Source: Brevundimonas lenta
GTDB lineage: Bacteria > Pseudomonadota > Alphaproteobacteria > Caulobacterales > Caulobacteraceae
Direction of reading: 5' to 3'
Assembly (NCBI RefSeq): GCF_014196335.1
Contig: NZ_JACIDM010000002.1
Coordinates: 744,001 to 808,000 of the forward strand
Length of the DNA: 64,000 nt
How positions within the stretch are numbered: the stretch's first letter is position 1; the number at the start of each line of letters is the position of its first letter. This document shows positions 55,623-64,000 of the stretch, in pieces. The notes below the pieces were generated by a model, which was not told where the DNA came from, made no database searches, and worked only from the letters and a program-made list of their open reading frames with translations. The position numbers were made by a program, and so were the translations under genes.

Positions 55623-58600
55623 ATGCGTATTTTGCTCGCGACCGCGGTGGCGATCGCTCCCCTGCTGGCGGCTTCCGGCGCTATGGCCGAGGTGGTCATC
55701 TCGACCACCCGCACGACGCCGATCACGACGTCCAACGCGACGGGCAGCGGCGCGGACAGCATCCGCCTGGCCACCAACGGCGCGATCAACGTTTCCAGCG
55801 GCGCCGCGGTCACGGTCGACAGCAGCCACAACTTCACCATGGACGGCGGCACGGTCACCATGGCCAGCGCGGCGGACGGTTCGACCGCCGTCCTCGTCAA
55901 CCCGGGCGTCACCACCACGCTGAACATCGGCAGCGCCATCGTCGTCAGCGACACGATCGGCGACTACACGGACACGGACAACGACGGTGACGTCGACGGC
56001 GACTGGGCCACCGGCTCGGGCCGCTACGGCGTCCGCTACGCGCCCGGCGGAACCGTCACGGGCGACCTGCTGATCGGTCAGGGCGGCTCGATCACCGTGG
56101 ACGGCAACGCCTCGTACGGCATCTCGCTCGAATCCAACCTGACCGGCAGGCTGCTGAACCGCGGCAATATCCGGGTGTTCGGCGACGACACCGTGGGCAT
56201 CCGCACGACGGGCGCCATCAGCGGCGACTTCATGAACGTCGGTGGCGTTCTGGCGCGCGGCGAGGACGCCACGGCCATCTCGGTCGGTGGCGACGTCGCC
56301 GGCCGGCTGAGTCTGCAAGGTGACATCAACGTCACCGGCTATCGCTACACGACCCGCGGCAGCCAGGCGTTCATCGACAAGCTGGACCCGAACGACCTGC
56401 TCCAGGCCGGCCCGGCCGTGATCGTCGCCGCCGACGTTGGCGGCGGCATCGTCATCGATCGTCCGCCGGCCGACGCTGTCGCGACCAATCCGGATGAGGA
56501 CAACGACGGGGTGCCGGACGCCGCCGAAAACATCGGCGCGGTCACCATCTTCGGCGAGGCCCCGGCCATCCAGATCGGTTCGGAAAGCCGCGGCATCACG
56601 ATCGGCGTGGTGGGCACGGGCGACAACGCCTTCGGCTTCATCAACCGTGGCGCGATCAACGGCAACGGCGTCTATGACGGCATTGACGCGAACGGCGTGG
56701 TCGTCGGCAACACCGGCCAGACGGTGCAGCTGAACGGTGGCTTCCGCAACGAAAGCACGATCACCACCCTTTCGGCCGAGGGCCAGTCCACCGCCGTCCG
56801 CCTGGGCGACGGGGCAAGCACCCCGCTGATCTCCAACACCGGCACTATTACGGCCGGCGTCACGGGCGACGTCGCCACGGCGACGGCCACTGCCATCCGC
56901 ATCGACGACGACGCGGTCGTTCCCGCACTGAACAACAACGGCAGCATCGTCGCCGTCGCCTCGGGCGGTGTCTCCAGCGTGACCGCCGTCCTCGACCTCA
57001 GCGGCACGTTGACGTCGATCACCAACACCAAGTCGATCCAGGCCAGCGTCACGCCGAACCTGAGCACGGGCGCCCTCACCGGCACCGCCACGGCCATCGA
57101 CGTTCGCAACAACACGTCCGGCGTGACGGTCCTGCAGAACGGCATCACCGGTACGCCGTCCGCAACCAATCCCGACAGCGACGGCGACGGCGTCCCCAAC
57201 GACAACGAACCTGTCATGGTCGGCAACGTGCTGCTGGGCTCGGGCGCGGACCTGTTCGACATCCGCAACGGCACCGTGACCGGCGACATCTCGTTCGGCG
57301 GCGGCGCGGACACTCTCTCGATCTCGGGCGGCGCGGTCGTCACGGGCGCGCTGAGCGACAGCGGCGGCGATCTGGCGATCAACATCGCCAACGGCACGCT
57401 CGACGCCCGCCAGACGGCGGCGATGAACGTCACCAGCATGAACATCGGCGGCGACGGCACCCTGATCGTCAGCGTCGATCCCGAGACGACCACCAACACC
57501 GGCTTCATCGTTTCGGGCACGGCGACGCTCGCCGACGGCGCCAGCCTGGGCATGCGCTTCAACTCGCTGCTGCAGGATCCGACCGAACGCTTCACCCTGA
57601 TCGACGCGGGAACGCTGAACCTCGGCAACGTCGACCTGAGCTCGGTCGCCGAGAATTCGCCCTTCCTGTACGTGGTCCAGGCCGGGGCCGACGTGCCGAA
57701 CGGCCTGGTCTACGCCGACGTCCGTCGCCGCACGGCCGAAGAGGCGGGGATGATCCCGGTCGAGGCGTCGATGTACGACTCCTTCTACACGGCCCTGGGC
57801 ATCGACGGCGCCGAGAACATCCGCGACGCCTTCCTGGCCCAGACCGGCCGCGACGACTTCATCAACCTGTACGAACAGCTCCTGCCCGACCACTCGGGCG
57901 GTCCGCTGGTCTCGCTGGCGTCGGGCGTGGACGCCGTGACGCGCGCCCTGACCGGCCGCAACGCCGCCGCCGCGCCGGGTGAAACCAGCGCGTGGGTGCA
58001 GGAGATCAATTTCTACGCCGACAAGGAACGCACCGACACCTACGGCTTCCGCTCGGAAGGCTTCGGCGTCGCGGGCGGCGTCGAGCGCGGTACGGGCCTC
58101 GGCGCCCTCGGCTTCTCGGTGGCCTTCACCTCGTCCGACCTCGAGGATCCCGAGGCCGAGGCCGAGGAAGTCCTGTCGGCCAGCCTGCTGGAGCTGGGCC
58201 TCTACTGGCGCGCCCAGGGCCAGTACTGGACCACCTGGGCCCGCGCGGCCGCGGGCTACGCCTCCTTCGAGTCCGAGCGTCGCCTGGTCGGCGCCGGCCT
58301 GAACCTGACCACCACGTCCGACTGGAACGGCCTGACCTTGGCCGCCGCGGCCGGCGCGTCCTACGAGCGCGAGTTCGGTCGCTTCAGCGTCCGTCCGGAA
58401 ATCTACGCCGAGTACTTCTCGCTCAGCGAGGACGGCCACTCGGAAGAAGGCGGCGGCGACGGCTTCGATCTCGAGATCGACGACCGCGACGGCCACCTGT
58501 TCTCGGCCACCGCTGCGATCAACGTCAGCATGGCCATGGGTGAAACCAGCTGGCTGCGTCCGGAACTGCGGCTCGGCTGGCGTCAGAACCTCTCGGTCGA

Positions 58601-58808
58601 TCCGGGCGAGACCATCGCCCGCTTCCGCAACTCGACCGGCCCGGACTTCATCCTCAGCCCGGATACCATCGAAGGCGGCGGTCCGATCGTCGGCTTCCGT
58701 CTGAACGTCGGCAACGAGCTGGGCATGCTGTCGGTCAGCGCCGATGCCGAGATGCTCGACAACTACGTGCGCTACATGCTGTTCCTGCGGGCTAGCTTCC
58801 GGTTCTGA
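55623..58808 (+). CDS. large autotransporter with calcium-binding repeats
   Basis: The 1061-residue protein has a signal ending SGAMA. The passenger is rich in beta-helix type Gly/Asn/Thr repeats (ISGDFMNVGG, GSGADLFDIRNGTVTGD). Three thrombospondin type-3-like calcium loops occur near residues 117 (DTDNDGDVDGD), 289 (NPDEDNDGVPD) and 517 (NPDSDGDGVPND). The C-terminal about 280 residues form an autotransporter barrel ending in Phe. ATG 55623 follows a FFRM-type upstream that is ignored. It is likely surface-exposed; adhesion is a guess. Confidence 0.9.
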   Translation: MRILLATAVAIAPLLAASGAMAEVVISTTRTTPITTSNATGSGADSIRLATNGAINVSSGAAVTVDSSHNFTMDGGTVTMASAADGSTAVLVNPGVTTTLNIGSAIVVSDTIGDYTDTDNDGDVDGDWATGSGRYGVRYAPGGTVTGDLLIGQGGSITVDGNASYGISLESNLTGRLLNRGNIRVFGDDTVGIRTTGAISGDFMNVGGVLARGEDATAISVGGDVAGRLSLQGDINVTGYRYTTRGSQAFIDKLDPNDLLQAGPAVIVAADVGGGIVIDRPPADAVATNPDEDNDGVPDAAENIGAVTIFGEAPAIQIGSESRGITIGVVGTGDNAFGFINRGAINGNGVYDGIDANGVVVGNTGQTVQLNGGFRNESTITTLSAEGQSTAVRLGDGASTPLISNTGTITAGVTGDVATATATAIRIDDDAVVPALNNNGSIVAVASGGVSSVTAVLDLSGTLTSITNTKSIQASVTPNLSTGALTGTATAIDVRNNTSGVTVLQNGITGTPSATNPDSDGDGVPNDNEPVMVGNVLLGSGADLFDIRNGTVTGDISFGGGADTLSISGGAVVTGALSDSGGDLAINIANGTLDARQTAAMNVTSMNIGGDGTLIVSVDPETTTNTGFIVSGTATLADGASLGMRFNSLLQDPTERFTLIDAGTLNLGNVDLSSVAENSPFLYVVQAGADVPNGLVYADVRRRTAEEAGMIPVEASMYDSFYTALGIDGAENIRDAFLAQTGRDDFINLYEQLLPDHSGGPLVSLASGVDAVTRALTGRNAAAAPGETSAWVQEINFYADKERTDTYGFRSEGFGVAGGVERGTGLGALGFSVAFTSSDLEDPEAEAEEVLSASLLELGLYWRAQGQYWTTWARAAAGYASFESERRLVGAGLNLTTTSDWNGLTLAAAAGASYEREFGRFSVRPEIYAEYFSLSEDGHSEEGGGDGFDLEIDDRDGHLFSATAAINVSMAMGETSWLRPELRLGWRQNLSVDPGETIARFRNSTGPDFILSPDTIEGGGPIVGFRLNVGNELGMLSVSADAEMLDNYVRYMLFLRASFRF

Positions 58809-58827
58809 TCGACCGGGGCGCACCAAG

Positions 58828-58904
58828 GGGCGGCTAGCTCAGCTGGTCAGAGCACCTCGTTTACACCGAGGGGGTCGGGGGTTCGAACCCCTCGCCGCCC
58901 ACCA
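58828..58904 (+). tRNA. tRNA-Val (TAC)
   Basis: Acceptor GGGCGGC/GCCGCCC, D arm CTCAGCTGGTCAGAG, anticodon loop TTTACAC giving TAC (reads GTA), T arm GGGGGTTCGAACCCC. CCA is encoded. It follows the autotransporter stop by 19 bp. Confidence 0.97.
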
Positions 58905-58918
58905 CGCGACACAGAAAA

Positions 58919-58950
58919 GGGCGCTCCGTCGGATGACGGAGCGCCCTCTT
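58919..58950 (+). terminator. terminator after tRNA-Val
   Basis: A 12 bp stem GGGCGCTCCGTC/GACGGAGCGCCC with a GGAT loop is followed by TCTT. It is convergent with the membrane gene that ends at 58968. Confidence 0.85.
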
Positions 58951-58967
58951 CATTACGGGACTACGCT

Positions 58968-59825
58968 TCAGTGCCGCGCGGCGTCGCCCGCGTCATCCCC
59001 CGCCTCGGCATCCGAGGCGCCCAGCCGACGTCGCGCCGCCCGCATCTGGCGCTCGCGAATGCGGCGGTCGAGATCGTCGTGCAGATCGACTTGATCCTCA
59101 TGCGAACGGGCGAACGACTTCTCTTCCGCGGCCACGACCGGCGACGGTCCGATCGCTGGGCGATCGTCTGCAGCCTTGGCGTACAAGAGCGCGGCCGGAG
59201 CGGCATGAACCGCCGGCGCCACGTCCGGCGCCACGCCGGGATGCGACCTTGCCCAGCGGGTGGACAGGTAGTGCTCCACGACGGTGAAGCCGATCAGGCA
59301 CACGGCCAGCAGGACGGCATAGGCAGCCAGGAACACGTGGATCGGAGCGGCGAAATTCAGCTCACGAACCGTGCCGAGGAAAAAGGGCGTCCACCAGCTG
59401 GCGGCGGAGACCGCGCCACAGACGCGCATCCATATCCGGTCGCTGCGCGCGCCGGAGCGGCAGAACAGCGGGCGGCCGACGGCGCGTTCGACCTGCGGCA
59501 GAACCTTGAAGTGCAGGAAGGCGCCGTTGATCGTCAGAATGCCGACGACAAGCAGCTTGGCCTGCACCTTCGGACTGGTGAGCAGTTGCGGATTGTTGAA
59601 CCAGGCCATGACCAGGAAGCCGATCCCGGAGATCCACAGGAACAGCAGGCCGAGGCCCGCGAGCTTGGCGACGAGGTCGACAAGGTGAGCATCGGATTTG
59701 GTGACGGTGTCGCCGCGCAGGAATTTCAGCAAATAGATATCAAGCGTGGTGACGCTTCCGAGCCCTACGACAAGCCCGATCAAATGGAGAAGAACAAGAT
59801 AAGTCTTCGGGTCCAATAGAGGCAC
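58968..59825 (-). CDS. integral membrane protein of unknown function
   Basis: The 285-residue protein has about six hydrophobic segments in the first 190 residues, beginning LVLLHLIGLVVGLGSVTTLD, then a soluble Ala/Asp/Arg-rich tail ending ASDAEAGDDAGDAARH. It resembles small uncharacterised membrane proteins with a buried His (ALHxxG-type). GTG 59825 is the longest start; TTG 59816 has a better GGGAG spacing. Confidence 0.74.
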   Translation of the reverse strand: MPLLDPKTYLVLLHLIGLVVGLGSVTTLDIYLLKFLRGDTVTKSDAHLVDLVAKLAGLGLLFLWISGIGFLVMAWFNNPQLLTSPKVQAKLLVVGILTINGAFLHFKVLPQVERAVGRPLFCRSGARSDRIWMRVCGAVSAASWWTPFFLGTVRELNFAAPIHVFLAAYAVLLAVCLIGFTVVEHYLSTRWARSHPGVAPDVAPAVHAAPAALLYAKAADDRPAIGPSPVVAAEEKSFARSHEDQVDLHDDLDRRIRERQMRAARRRLGASDAEAGDDAGDAARH

Positions 59826-60108
59826 TCCCGTTTTAGATGGGAGGCGGTTTTGTCTCGATATTTGACCGGATTATGACTGGTATAGAATTATCCTATTTCG
59901 GTGACAGTATAGGTTTCTACTTAGTCCAAGTGGATTGGTGGTTGATTTTAATGGCGTATCACTAACGGCTTAGGAGGATCGGTGCGGATTACGAGAGCGT
60001 GATACCGGGATATTGGTGGGCTCCGGCCCGGTTCCGCTCGTCTCCGCGACTCACGCGAACCGACGCGCCGACACACCGCAAGGTTGGGGCAAGCGCGGGG
60101 AGGATCGC
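59826..60108. other. AT-rich intergenic region
   Basis: From 59850 to 59970 the sequence is markedly A/T-rich compared with the rest of the window (for example TATAGAATTATCC). It separates the membrane gene from the divergent RAYT gene, and could hold promoters in both directions. At 59972 an AGGAGG precedes a possible GTG start of a six-codon frame (59982-60002). No gene is called here. Confidence 0.5.
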
Positions 60109-60792
60109 ATGTGCAGATTGGCAAGGGTGGTTGCGCCAGGCCTTCCCCACCACGTCTCCCAATGGGGCAATCGTCGCGAGCAGGTCTTCTTCGGCGACGA
60201 CGACTATCAGGCCTATCTCGACCTGGTGGACGCCGCCGCGCGCCGCGCCGGCACCGCCATCTGGGCGTTCTGCCTGCTCCCCAACCACGTCCACTTCGTC
60301 ATGACCCCTACCCATGCGGACGGTCTGCGGGCGACCTTCGCCGAGGCGCACCGGCGCTACACCGCCCGGATCAACACCCGCCTCCGACAGACGGGCCACC
60401 TGTGGCAGGGCCGTTTCAGCTCGGCGGTCCTCGATGAGAAGCATCTGCTGACAGCGGTCCGGCACCTGTCCCTCAATCCCGTGCGCTGCCGATTGGTGGA
60501 GACGGCGGCGGAATGGCGCTGGTCCAGCGTCGCCGCCCATCTGACCGCCCGCGAAGACGACGTCGTCGACGTCACCCCCATCCTCGACCGGGTCGGCAAT
60601 TTCGCGGGCTTCCTCGCCGAGCCCGAGGATGCACAGGCCGTTTCCGCCCTGCGCCGCTCCTACTCGACCGGCCGACCGGTCGGCGCGGCCGACTGGATCG
60701 CCCAGCTTGAGGAGATGACCTCCCGCTCGCTGGCGCCCCGCAAGCGCGGTCGCAAGCCGAGAGCGCAGGCTGAGGCCGGTCTGGCCGCCTGA
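60109..60792 (+). CDS. REP-associated tyrosine transposase (RAYT)
   Basis: The 227-residue protein is a Y1 transposase of the RAYT type. It has the HUH motif in LPNHVHFVMTP near residue 65, the YTARINTR segment, GHLWQGRFSSAVLDEKH, and a probable catalytic Tyr in RRYT. The C-terminal SVAAHLTAREDD is typical of RAYTs. ATG 60109 is decided by GGGGAGG 5 nt upstream. RAYTs mobilise REP/REPIN elements in trans, and one such element lies at 2716-2844. No terminal inverted repeats flank the gene itself. Confidence 0.92.
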   Translation: MCRLARVVAPGLPHHVSQWGNRREQVFFGDDDYQAYLDLVDAAARRAGTAIWAFCLLPNHVHFVMTPTHADGLRATFAEAHRRYTARINTRLRQTGHLWQGRFSSAVLDEKHLLTAVRHLSLNPVRCRLVETAAEWRWSSVAAHLTAREDDVVDVTPILDRVGNFAGFLAEPEDAQAVSALRRSYSTGRPVGAADWIAQLEEMTSRSLAPRKRGRKPRAQAEAGLAA

Positions 60793-60872
60793 TCGCGCCC
60801 TGCTTTCACCACAGCGGCGTCAGACTGCATTCACCATTGGCGGTTAACCCTGCTCCGGTCGGGAGCAACGCC

Positions 60873-61145
60873 ATGTCGAACACGTTCAGAAAAGCCGCCG
60901 CCCTGTCGGCGGTCCTCGCCGGAGCCCTGATGCTTCAGGGCTGCATCGTCGGCGCCGTGGTCGGCACGACCGGCGCCGTGATCGGCGGAACGGCCAAGGT
61001 CACGGGCGCCGTGCTGGGCGCGGGCGTCGACGCGGTGACGACCTCGGACGAAGAGACCAAACTCAAGCGCGAGCGCGAACAGCGCGAGTACGAACGCGAA
61101 CAGCGCCGCTGCGAACAGCGTCGCGAGCGCGGCCAGAGCTGCTGA
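60873..61145 (+). CDS. small lipoprotein
   Basis: The 90-residue protein has the lipobox MLQGC near residue 23, a Gly/Val-rich stretch (GAVVGTTGAVIGGTAKVTGAVLG), and a highly charged tail (KREREQREYEREQRR) ending in Cys. The glycine-rich stretch resembles a glycine-zipper domain. Function unknown. Confidence 0.78.
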   Translation: MSNTFRKAAALSAVLAGALMLQGCIVGAVVGTTGAVIGGTAKVTGAVLGAGVDAVTTSDEETKLKREREQREYEREQRRCEQRRERGQSC

Positions 61146-61787
61146 TCAACCAACGTCCCTGAGCGCGACCAGGGCTTCGACCCGGTTTCGGACGCCCAAG
61201 GCCCTGTAGGCCGCATGGGTGTGAATCTTGACCGTGCCCTCGGCGATTTCGAGGTCCCGGGCGATCTGCTTGCAGGACTTCCCCGCGATGACCCCGGCGA
61301 TGACGTCGCGCTGCCGGGGACTGAGGCTGTCGAACTTCGAGCGTCCCTCCCCGTCAGCCTTCCGCCGCGTCGGCGGGCCGCTGATCACTTCAGGCACATA
61401 GGTCTGCCCCGAAAGGACGCGAGTGAAGGCCGCCGCCAGTTCCTCCGAGGTCGCCTCCATCGAGACGCAGCCGTGGGCGCCCGCGGACAGCGCGCTGAGG
61501 GCCATGTCGCGATCCAGCAGAGAGCAGATCACCAGCGTCCGTAGCGAGGGCCACTCCAGGCGAATGCCCCGAAGGCCCGCGTCGCCGCCGAGGCCCGGAA
61601 GGTCCCTGGCGATGATCAGCGCCGAAACATCGGCCTTGTTGCGCAGACAATCGACTACAACGCCCATGGCGTCGGCGCACGCCACAACTTCAAGGCCGAG
61701 ATCGTCGACGGCGATCGCACGCAGCCCGTTCCGGCACATCGGATGCCCGTGCGCGATCAGAACGCCCTGCGTTGTATTCCCGGCCAT
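61146..61787 (-). CDS. LuxR family regulator with degenerate receiver
   Basis: The 213-residue protein has a receiver-like domain and a C-terminal LuxR/NarL HTH: LSPRQRDVIAGVIAGKSCKQIARDLEIAEGT over two parts, then VKIHTHAAYRALGVRNRVEAL. The receiver lacks key residues: the start reads IAHGHPMC rather than the acidic pair, the phospho-Asp position in SALIIARDLPG is Ala, and the Lys position in CVSMEAT is Met. It probably works without phosphorylation. ATG 61787 is chosen. It lies downstream of queD on the same strand. Confidence 0.88.
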   Translation of the reverse strand: MAGNTTQGVLIAHGHPMCRNGLRAIAVDDLGLEVVACADAMGVVVDCLRNKADVSALIIARDLPGLGGDAGLRGIRLEWPSLRTLVICSLLDRDMALSALSAGAHGCVSMEATSEELAAAFTRVLSGQTYVPEVISGPPTRRKADGEGRSKFDSLSPRQRDVIAGVIAGKSCKQIARDLEIAEGTVKIHTHAAYRALGVRNRVEALVALRDVG

Positions 61788-61894
61788 GTTAACGCCCAGC
61801 TTGTTTCCCGTAATGAAACATGCGGAGAACGCTGGTGTTCCAATGTCCGGAAACGGACATTTCGCCGCCAGGCGACGGTAACCGGGATCAATTT

Positions 61895-62260
61895 CTACAG
61901 GCTGAGGACGCAGCGCTCGTGGATGGTCGGCCGCGCCACGGCGATCCGGCACAGGCCCGGCCACTCCGGCTTCAGGCGATTGGCGAACCACAGGCACAGG
62001 TGTTCGAGGGTCGGCAGCTCCAACCCCGGCTTGTCGTTCAGCAGGCCGTGATCCAGCTCCTCCGCCGCCGCCTTCAGCGCGCGGTCCAGGGCGCCCAGGT
62101 CCGCCACCCAGCCATGACCGTCCAGGGCCTCGCCGCGCACGGTCGCCTCGACCGAGAACGAATGGCCGTGCATGCGCCGGTACGGGCTGCCGTCGGGCTC
62201 GTTGGGGAAGTGGTGGGCCGCGTCGAAGGTGGCCGCCTTGGTGATCTCGAAAACGCTCAT
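61895..62260 (-). CDS. queD: 6-carboxytetrahydropterin synthase
   Basis: The 121-residue protein follows queE by overlap (ATGA). It has FDAAHHFPNEPDG, RRMHGHSFSVEA, LDHGLLND and PTLEHLCLWF with the zinc histidines. The Cys of the CxxxHGH motif is missing (YRRMHGH). It would convert dihydroneopterin triphosphate to carboxytetrahydropterin for queuosine. The cysteine loss makes function less certain. Confidence 0.87.
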   Translation of the reverse strand: MSVFEITKAATFDAAHHFPNEPDGSPYRRMHGHSFSVEATVRGEALDGHGWVADLGALDRALKAAAEELDHGLLNDKPGLELPTLEHLCLWFANRLKPEWPGLCRIAVARPTIHERCVLSL

Positions 62261-62892
62261 CTCACGCCGATGTATTTGTGGGTCTGGACGCTGAGCCGCC
62301 ATTGCGGGTGCGTCAGGCAGTAGTCGATGGCCGCGGCCGTATTGGCCTCGCGGTCAGGGCCGTCCATGGGCTGCAGCCAGAAGCGCTCGAACTCGAGCCC
62401 CTCGAACCGGTCGGGCATGGCCTTCGCCTGGGGGAAGACCAGTTTCAGTTCCTGGCCGCGGGTCTGGACGACCGGCGCGTCCGCCTTGGGACTGACGCAC
62501 ACCCAGTCGACGCCGTCGGGGGCTTCAAGCGTGCCATTGCTCTCGATGGCGATCTCGAAGCCGCGCGCGTGCAGGGCGTCGATCAGGGGCGCGTCCAGCT
62601 GCAGCAGCGGCTCGCCGCCCGTGCAGACGACCAGCTTCGGGTCCCCCGCCCTGCCCCGCCACATGGCCGCGACATGATCAGCCAGGGCGTCGGCCGTCGT
62701 GAACTTCCCGCCGCCGTCGCCGTCCACGCCGACGAAGTCCGTGTCGCAGAAGGTGCAGACCGACGTGGCGCGATCCCGCTCCAGCCCGTTCCACAGATTG
62801 CAGCCGGCGAAACGCAGGAAGACGGCCGGACGCCCGGCCTGCCCGCCCTCGCCCTGCACGGTCAGGAAGACTTCCTTGGCTGAGTAGGTCAC
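62257..62892 (-). CDS. queE: 7-carboxy-7-deazaguanine synthase
   Basis: The 211-residue radical SAM enzyme has a CX14CX2C cluster motif ([19 protein letters not shown]), as in some QueE proteins. It starts with [13 protein letters not shown] and has [11 protein letters not shown]. It makes CDG from carboxytetrahydropterin. GTG 62892 overlaps the queC stop by 4 bp, and its own stop overlaps queD. Confidence 0.92.
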   Translation of the reverse strand: MTYSAKEVFLTVQGEGGQAGRPAVFLRFAGCNLWNGLERDRATSVCTFCDTDFVGVDGDGGGKFTTADALADHVAAMWRGRAGDPKLVVCTGGEPLLQLDAPLIDALHARGFEIAIESNGTLEAPDGVDWVCVSPKADAPVVQTRGQELKLVFPQAKAMPDRFEGLEFERFWLQPMDGPDREANTAAAIDYCLTHPQWRLSVQTHKYIGVR

Positions 62893-63608
62893 GGGCGCGC
62901 CACCCACTCGCCGTAGCCGTTGGCCCGCAGCTCGCACGCCGGGCATTTGCCGCAGCCGTAGCCCCAGCCGAAGCGCGTGGCCCGGTCGCCGAGGTAGCAG
63001 GTGTGGCTGTCCTCAACGATCAGATCGACCAGCGCCTTGCCGCCGATCCGCTCGGCCAACGCCCAGGTCTCGGCCTTGGTCAGGGCCATCAGCGGCGTCT
63101 CGATGATCACCGGCTTGTCGAGGCCCAGGCTCAACGCCCGCGCCATCGCCTCGATCGTGTCGCGGCGGCAGTCGGGGTAGCCGGAATAGTCGGTCTCGCA
63201 CATGCCGCCGACCAGCACCTCCAGCCCACGACGATCCGCCAGGGCGGCGGCGCAGGTCAGGAACACCAGGTTCCGGCCCGGCACGAAGGTCGTGGGCAGG
63301 CCGCGTTCGTCCATTTCGATCGCGCGCTCGGCGGTCAGGGCGCTTTCGGCGATTTTGCCATAGCCCGTCAGATCGACGACGTGGTCAGGGCCCAGCCGGT
63401 CGGCGAACTGCGGCAGGGCGCGCTTCATGCCCTCGCGCACGTCCAGGCGCGCCTGCATCTCGACCGAATGACGCTGGCCGTAGTCGAAGCCGACGGTCTC
63501 GACGCGCACAAACCGCTCCAGCGCCCAGGCCAGGCACGTGGCGCTGTCCTGCCCACCGGAGAACAGGACGAGAGCGGAGGTTGGGGTCGGTTGGGAGATT
63601 GCGCTCAT
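62889..63608 (-). CDS. queC: 7-cyano-7-deazaguanine synthase
   Basis: The 239-residue enzyme converts CDG to preQ0. It has the ATP-binding [28 protein letters not shown], and the zinc site near the C-terminus CYLG...[13 protein letters not shown] 63608 gives MSAISQPTP. First gene of queC-queE-queD. No preQ1 riboswitch was found upstream. Confidence 0.95.
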   Translation of the reverse strand: MSAISQPTPTSALVLFSGGQDSATCLAWALERFVRVETVGFDYGQRHSVEMQARLDVREGMKRALPQFADRLGPDHVVDLTGYGKIAESALTAERAIEMDERGLPTTFVPGRNLVFLTCAAALADRRGLEVLVGGMCETDYSGYPDCRRDTIEAMARALSLGLDKPVIIETPLMALTKAETWALAERIGGKALVDLIVEDSHTCYLGDRATRFGWGYGCGKCPACELRANGYGEWVARP

Positions 63609-63798
63609 GACAAACCTGCGGTCGGCCGTCTGGCCGCGCGCATGGACAAAAAGATGGGCCGTATGGATACGGGCGGGCCTTCTACACCACCGCGGCCAGC
63701 GGGGCAAAACCGGCGGGAAAATGACGGTTACCGTCCTTAACCCTTCCGCAAATGGTTATCGCCATTGTCCACCGGTCGCAGTGGAGTGCCGGCCGGAC

Positions 63799-64000
63799 AT
63801 GCCGACGATCGAAGTTCTTACCGAACGCGCCGAGGCGATCCCGCCCCAGACGCCGGGAAGCGATGTCTTCGCTCGTTTTGAAAGCGAGCCGGACACGCTG
63901 GTCATTCCCGTGGTCGACGGCGATCGTCCTGTCGGCCTGATCGAACGCAACGCCTTCCTGCTCAAGATCGCCGGCGCTTTCGGCCACGCCCTCTACGCCA
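63799..64000 (+). CDS. partial CBS-like signalling protein
   Basis: This frame, open at the right edge, starts at ATG 63799 (or GTG 63781). It reads LTERAEAIPPQTPGSDVFARF then VIPVVDGDRPVGLIERNAFLL and KIAGAFGHALYA. The pattern resembles a CBS half-repeat that, in alphaproteobacteria, often precedes a GGDEF domain, but this lies outside the window. Confidence 0.55.
   Translation, partial: MPTIEVLTERAEAIPPQTPGSDVFARFESEPDTLVIPVVDGDRPVGLIERNAFLLKIAGAFGHALYA

Noticed and set aside
55533..58826. 1097-residue open frame on the minus strand opposite the autotransporter
   Set aside because: It is a high-GC shadow: the sequence is Arg/Ala/Val-rich low-complexity, while the plus-strand frame has signal peptide, repeats and barrel.
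59982..60002. Six-codon leader frame GTG...TGA after AGGAGG
   Set aside because: Too short and with no regulated gene signature; kept only as a note.
63609..63780. preQ1 riboswitch upstream of queC
   Set aside because: The minus-strand leader shows no preQ1-I or preQ1-II consensus.

Overview
The window is a 64 kb piece of a high-GC chromosome. It most resembles a Caulobacterales alphaproteobacterium, with Brevundimonas as the closest guess; this is inferred from gene content, not searched. The best taxonomic marks are a circularly permuted two-piece tmRNA whose tag reads ANDNFAGEYAVAA (the known Caulobacter tag is ANDNFAEEFAVAA), an alpha-type SspB adaptor next to it, a glnB-glnA pair, a YbaY-RHH pair, Tat-like and lipoprotein-rich exported proteins, and alphaproteobacterial dispersed hairpin repeats. 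Most of the window is ordinary chromosome. There is no prophage, CRISPR array, large island or biosynthetic cluster.

Layout. 0-6 kb: glnA (cut by the left edge) and glnB on the minus strand, then an NAD(P)H-hydrate dehydratase, a REPIN-like inverted repeat, yaaA, a 3-hydroxybutyrate dehydrogenase and a Sua5 enzyme. 6-15 kb: cytochrome b561/YceI operon, acyl-CoA dehydrogenase, trypsin-like protease, oligopeptidase B, GNAT enzyme, a Cys/His-rich exported protein with a His-rich outer-membrane barrel (probably metal-related), and a divergent response regulator/kinase pair. 15.6-17 kb: a 1 kb mini-island with one P-loop NTPase, flanked by a 50 bp duplication of the tRNA-Gln 3' portion, then tRNA-Pro. 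17-22.6 kb: ketol-acid reductoisomerase overlapping a DUF924 gene, two lipoproteins, TetR and a sterol desaturase-like enzyme. 22.9-26 kb: thyA, a MazG-type pyrophosphohydrolase, aqpZ and folA. 26-30 kb: old yellow enzyme, Mrp/ApbC, miaA and two tandem small exported paralogues. 30.2-31.2 kb: ssrA and sspB. 31-48 kb: C13 peptidase, RusA, serine hydrolases, fumC, several small DUF genes, Coq4, a UvrD/PcrA helicase, LtrA and an O-antigen-ligase-like protein. 48.8-64 kb: parE, MATE exporter, phosphatase, glycosyltransferase, RHH/SPFH pair, a large autotransporter, tRNA-Val, a RAYT transposase, a LuxR regulator with a degenerate receiver, queC-queE-queD, and the start of a gene cut by the right edge.

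Functional links: glnB/glnA form the nitrogen-assimilation unit. thyA, MazG and folA suggest a thymidylate/folate and nucleotide-cleaning neighbourhood. ssrA encodes the degradation tag that SspB delivers to ClpXP, so tag and adaptor lie side by side. queC, queE and queD are translationally coupled for queuosine precursor synthesis.

The observations most worth following are the tRNA-Gln mini-island, the ssrA-sspB locus, the two regulators with lost phosphorylation residues, the REPIN/RAYT pair, and the modular A/B repeats found in both orders.
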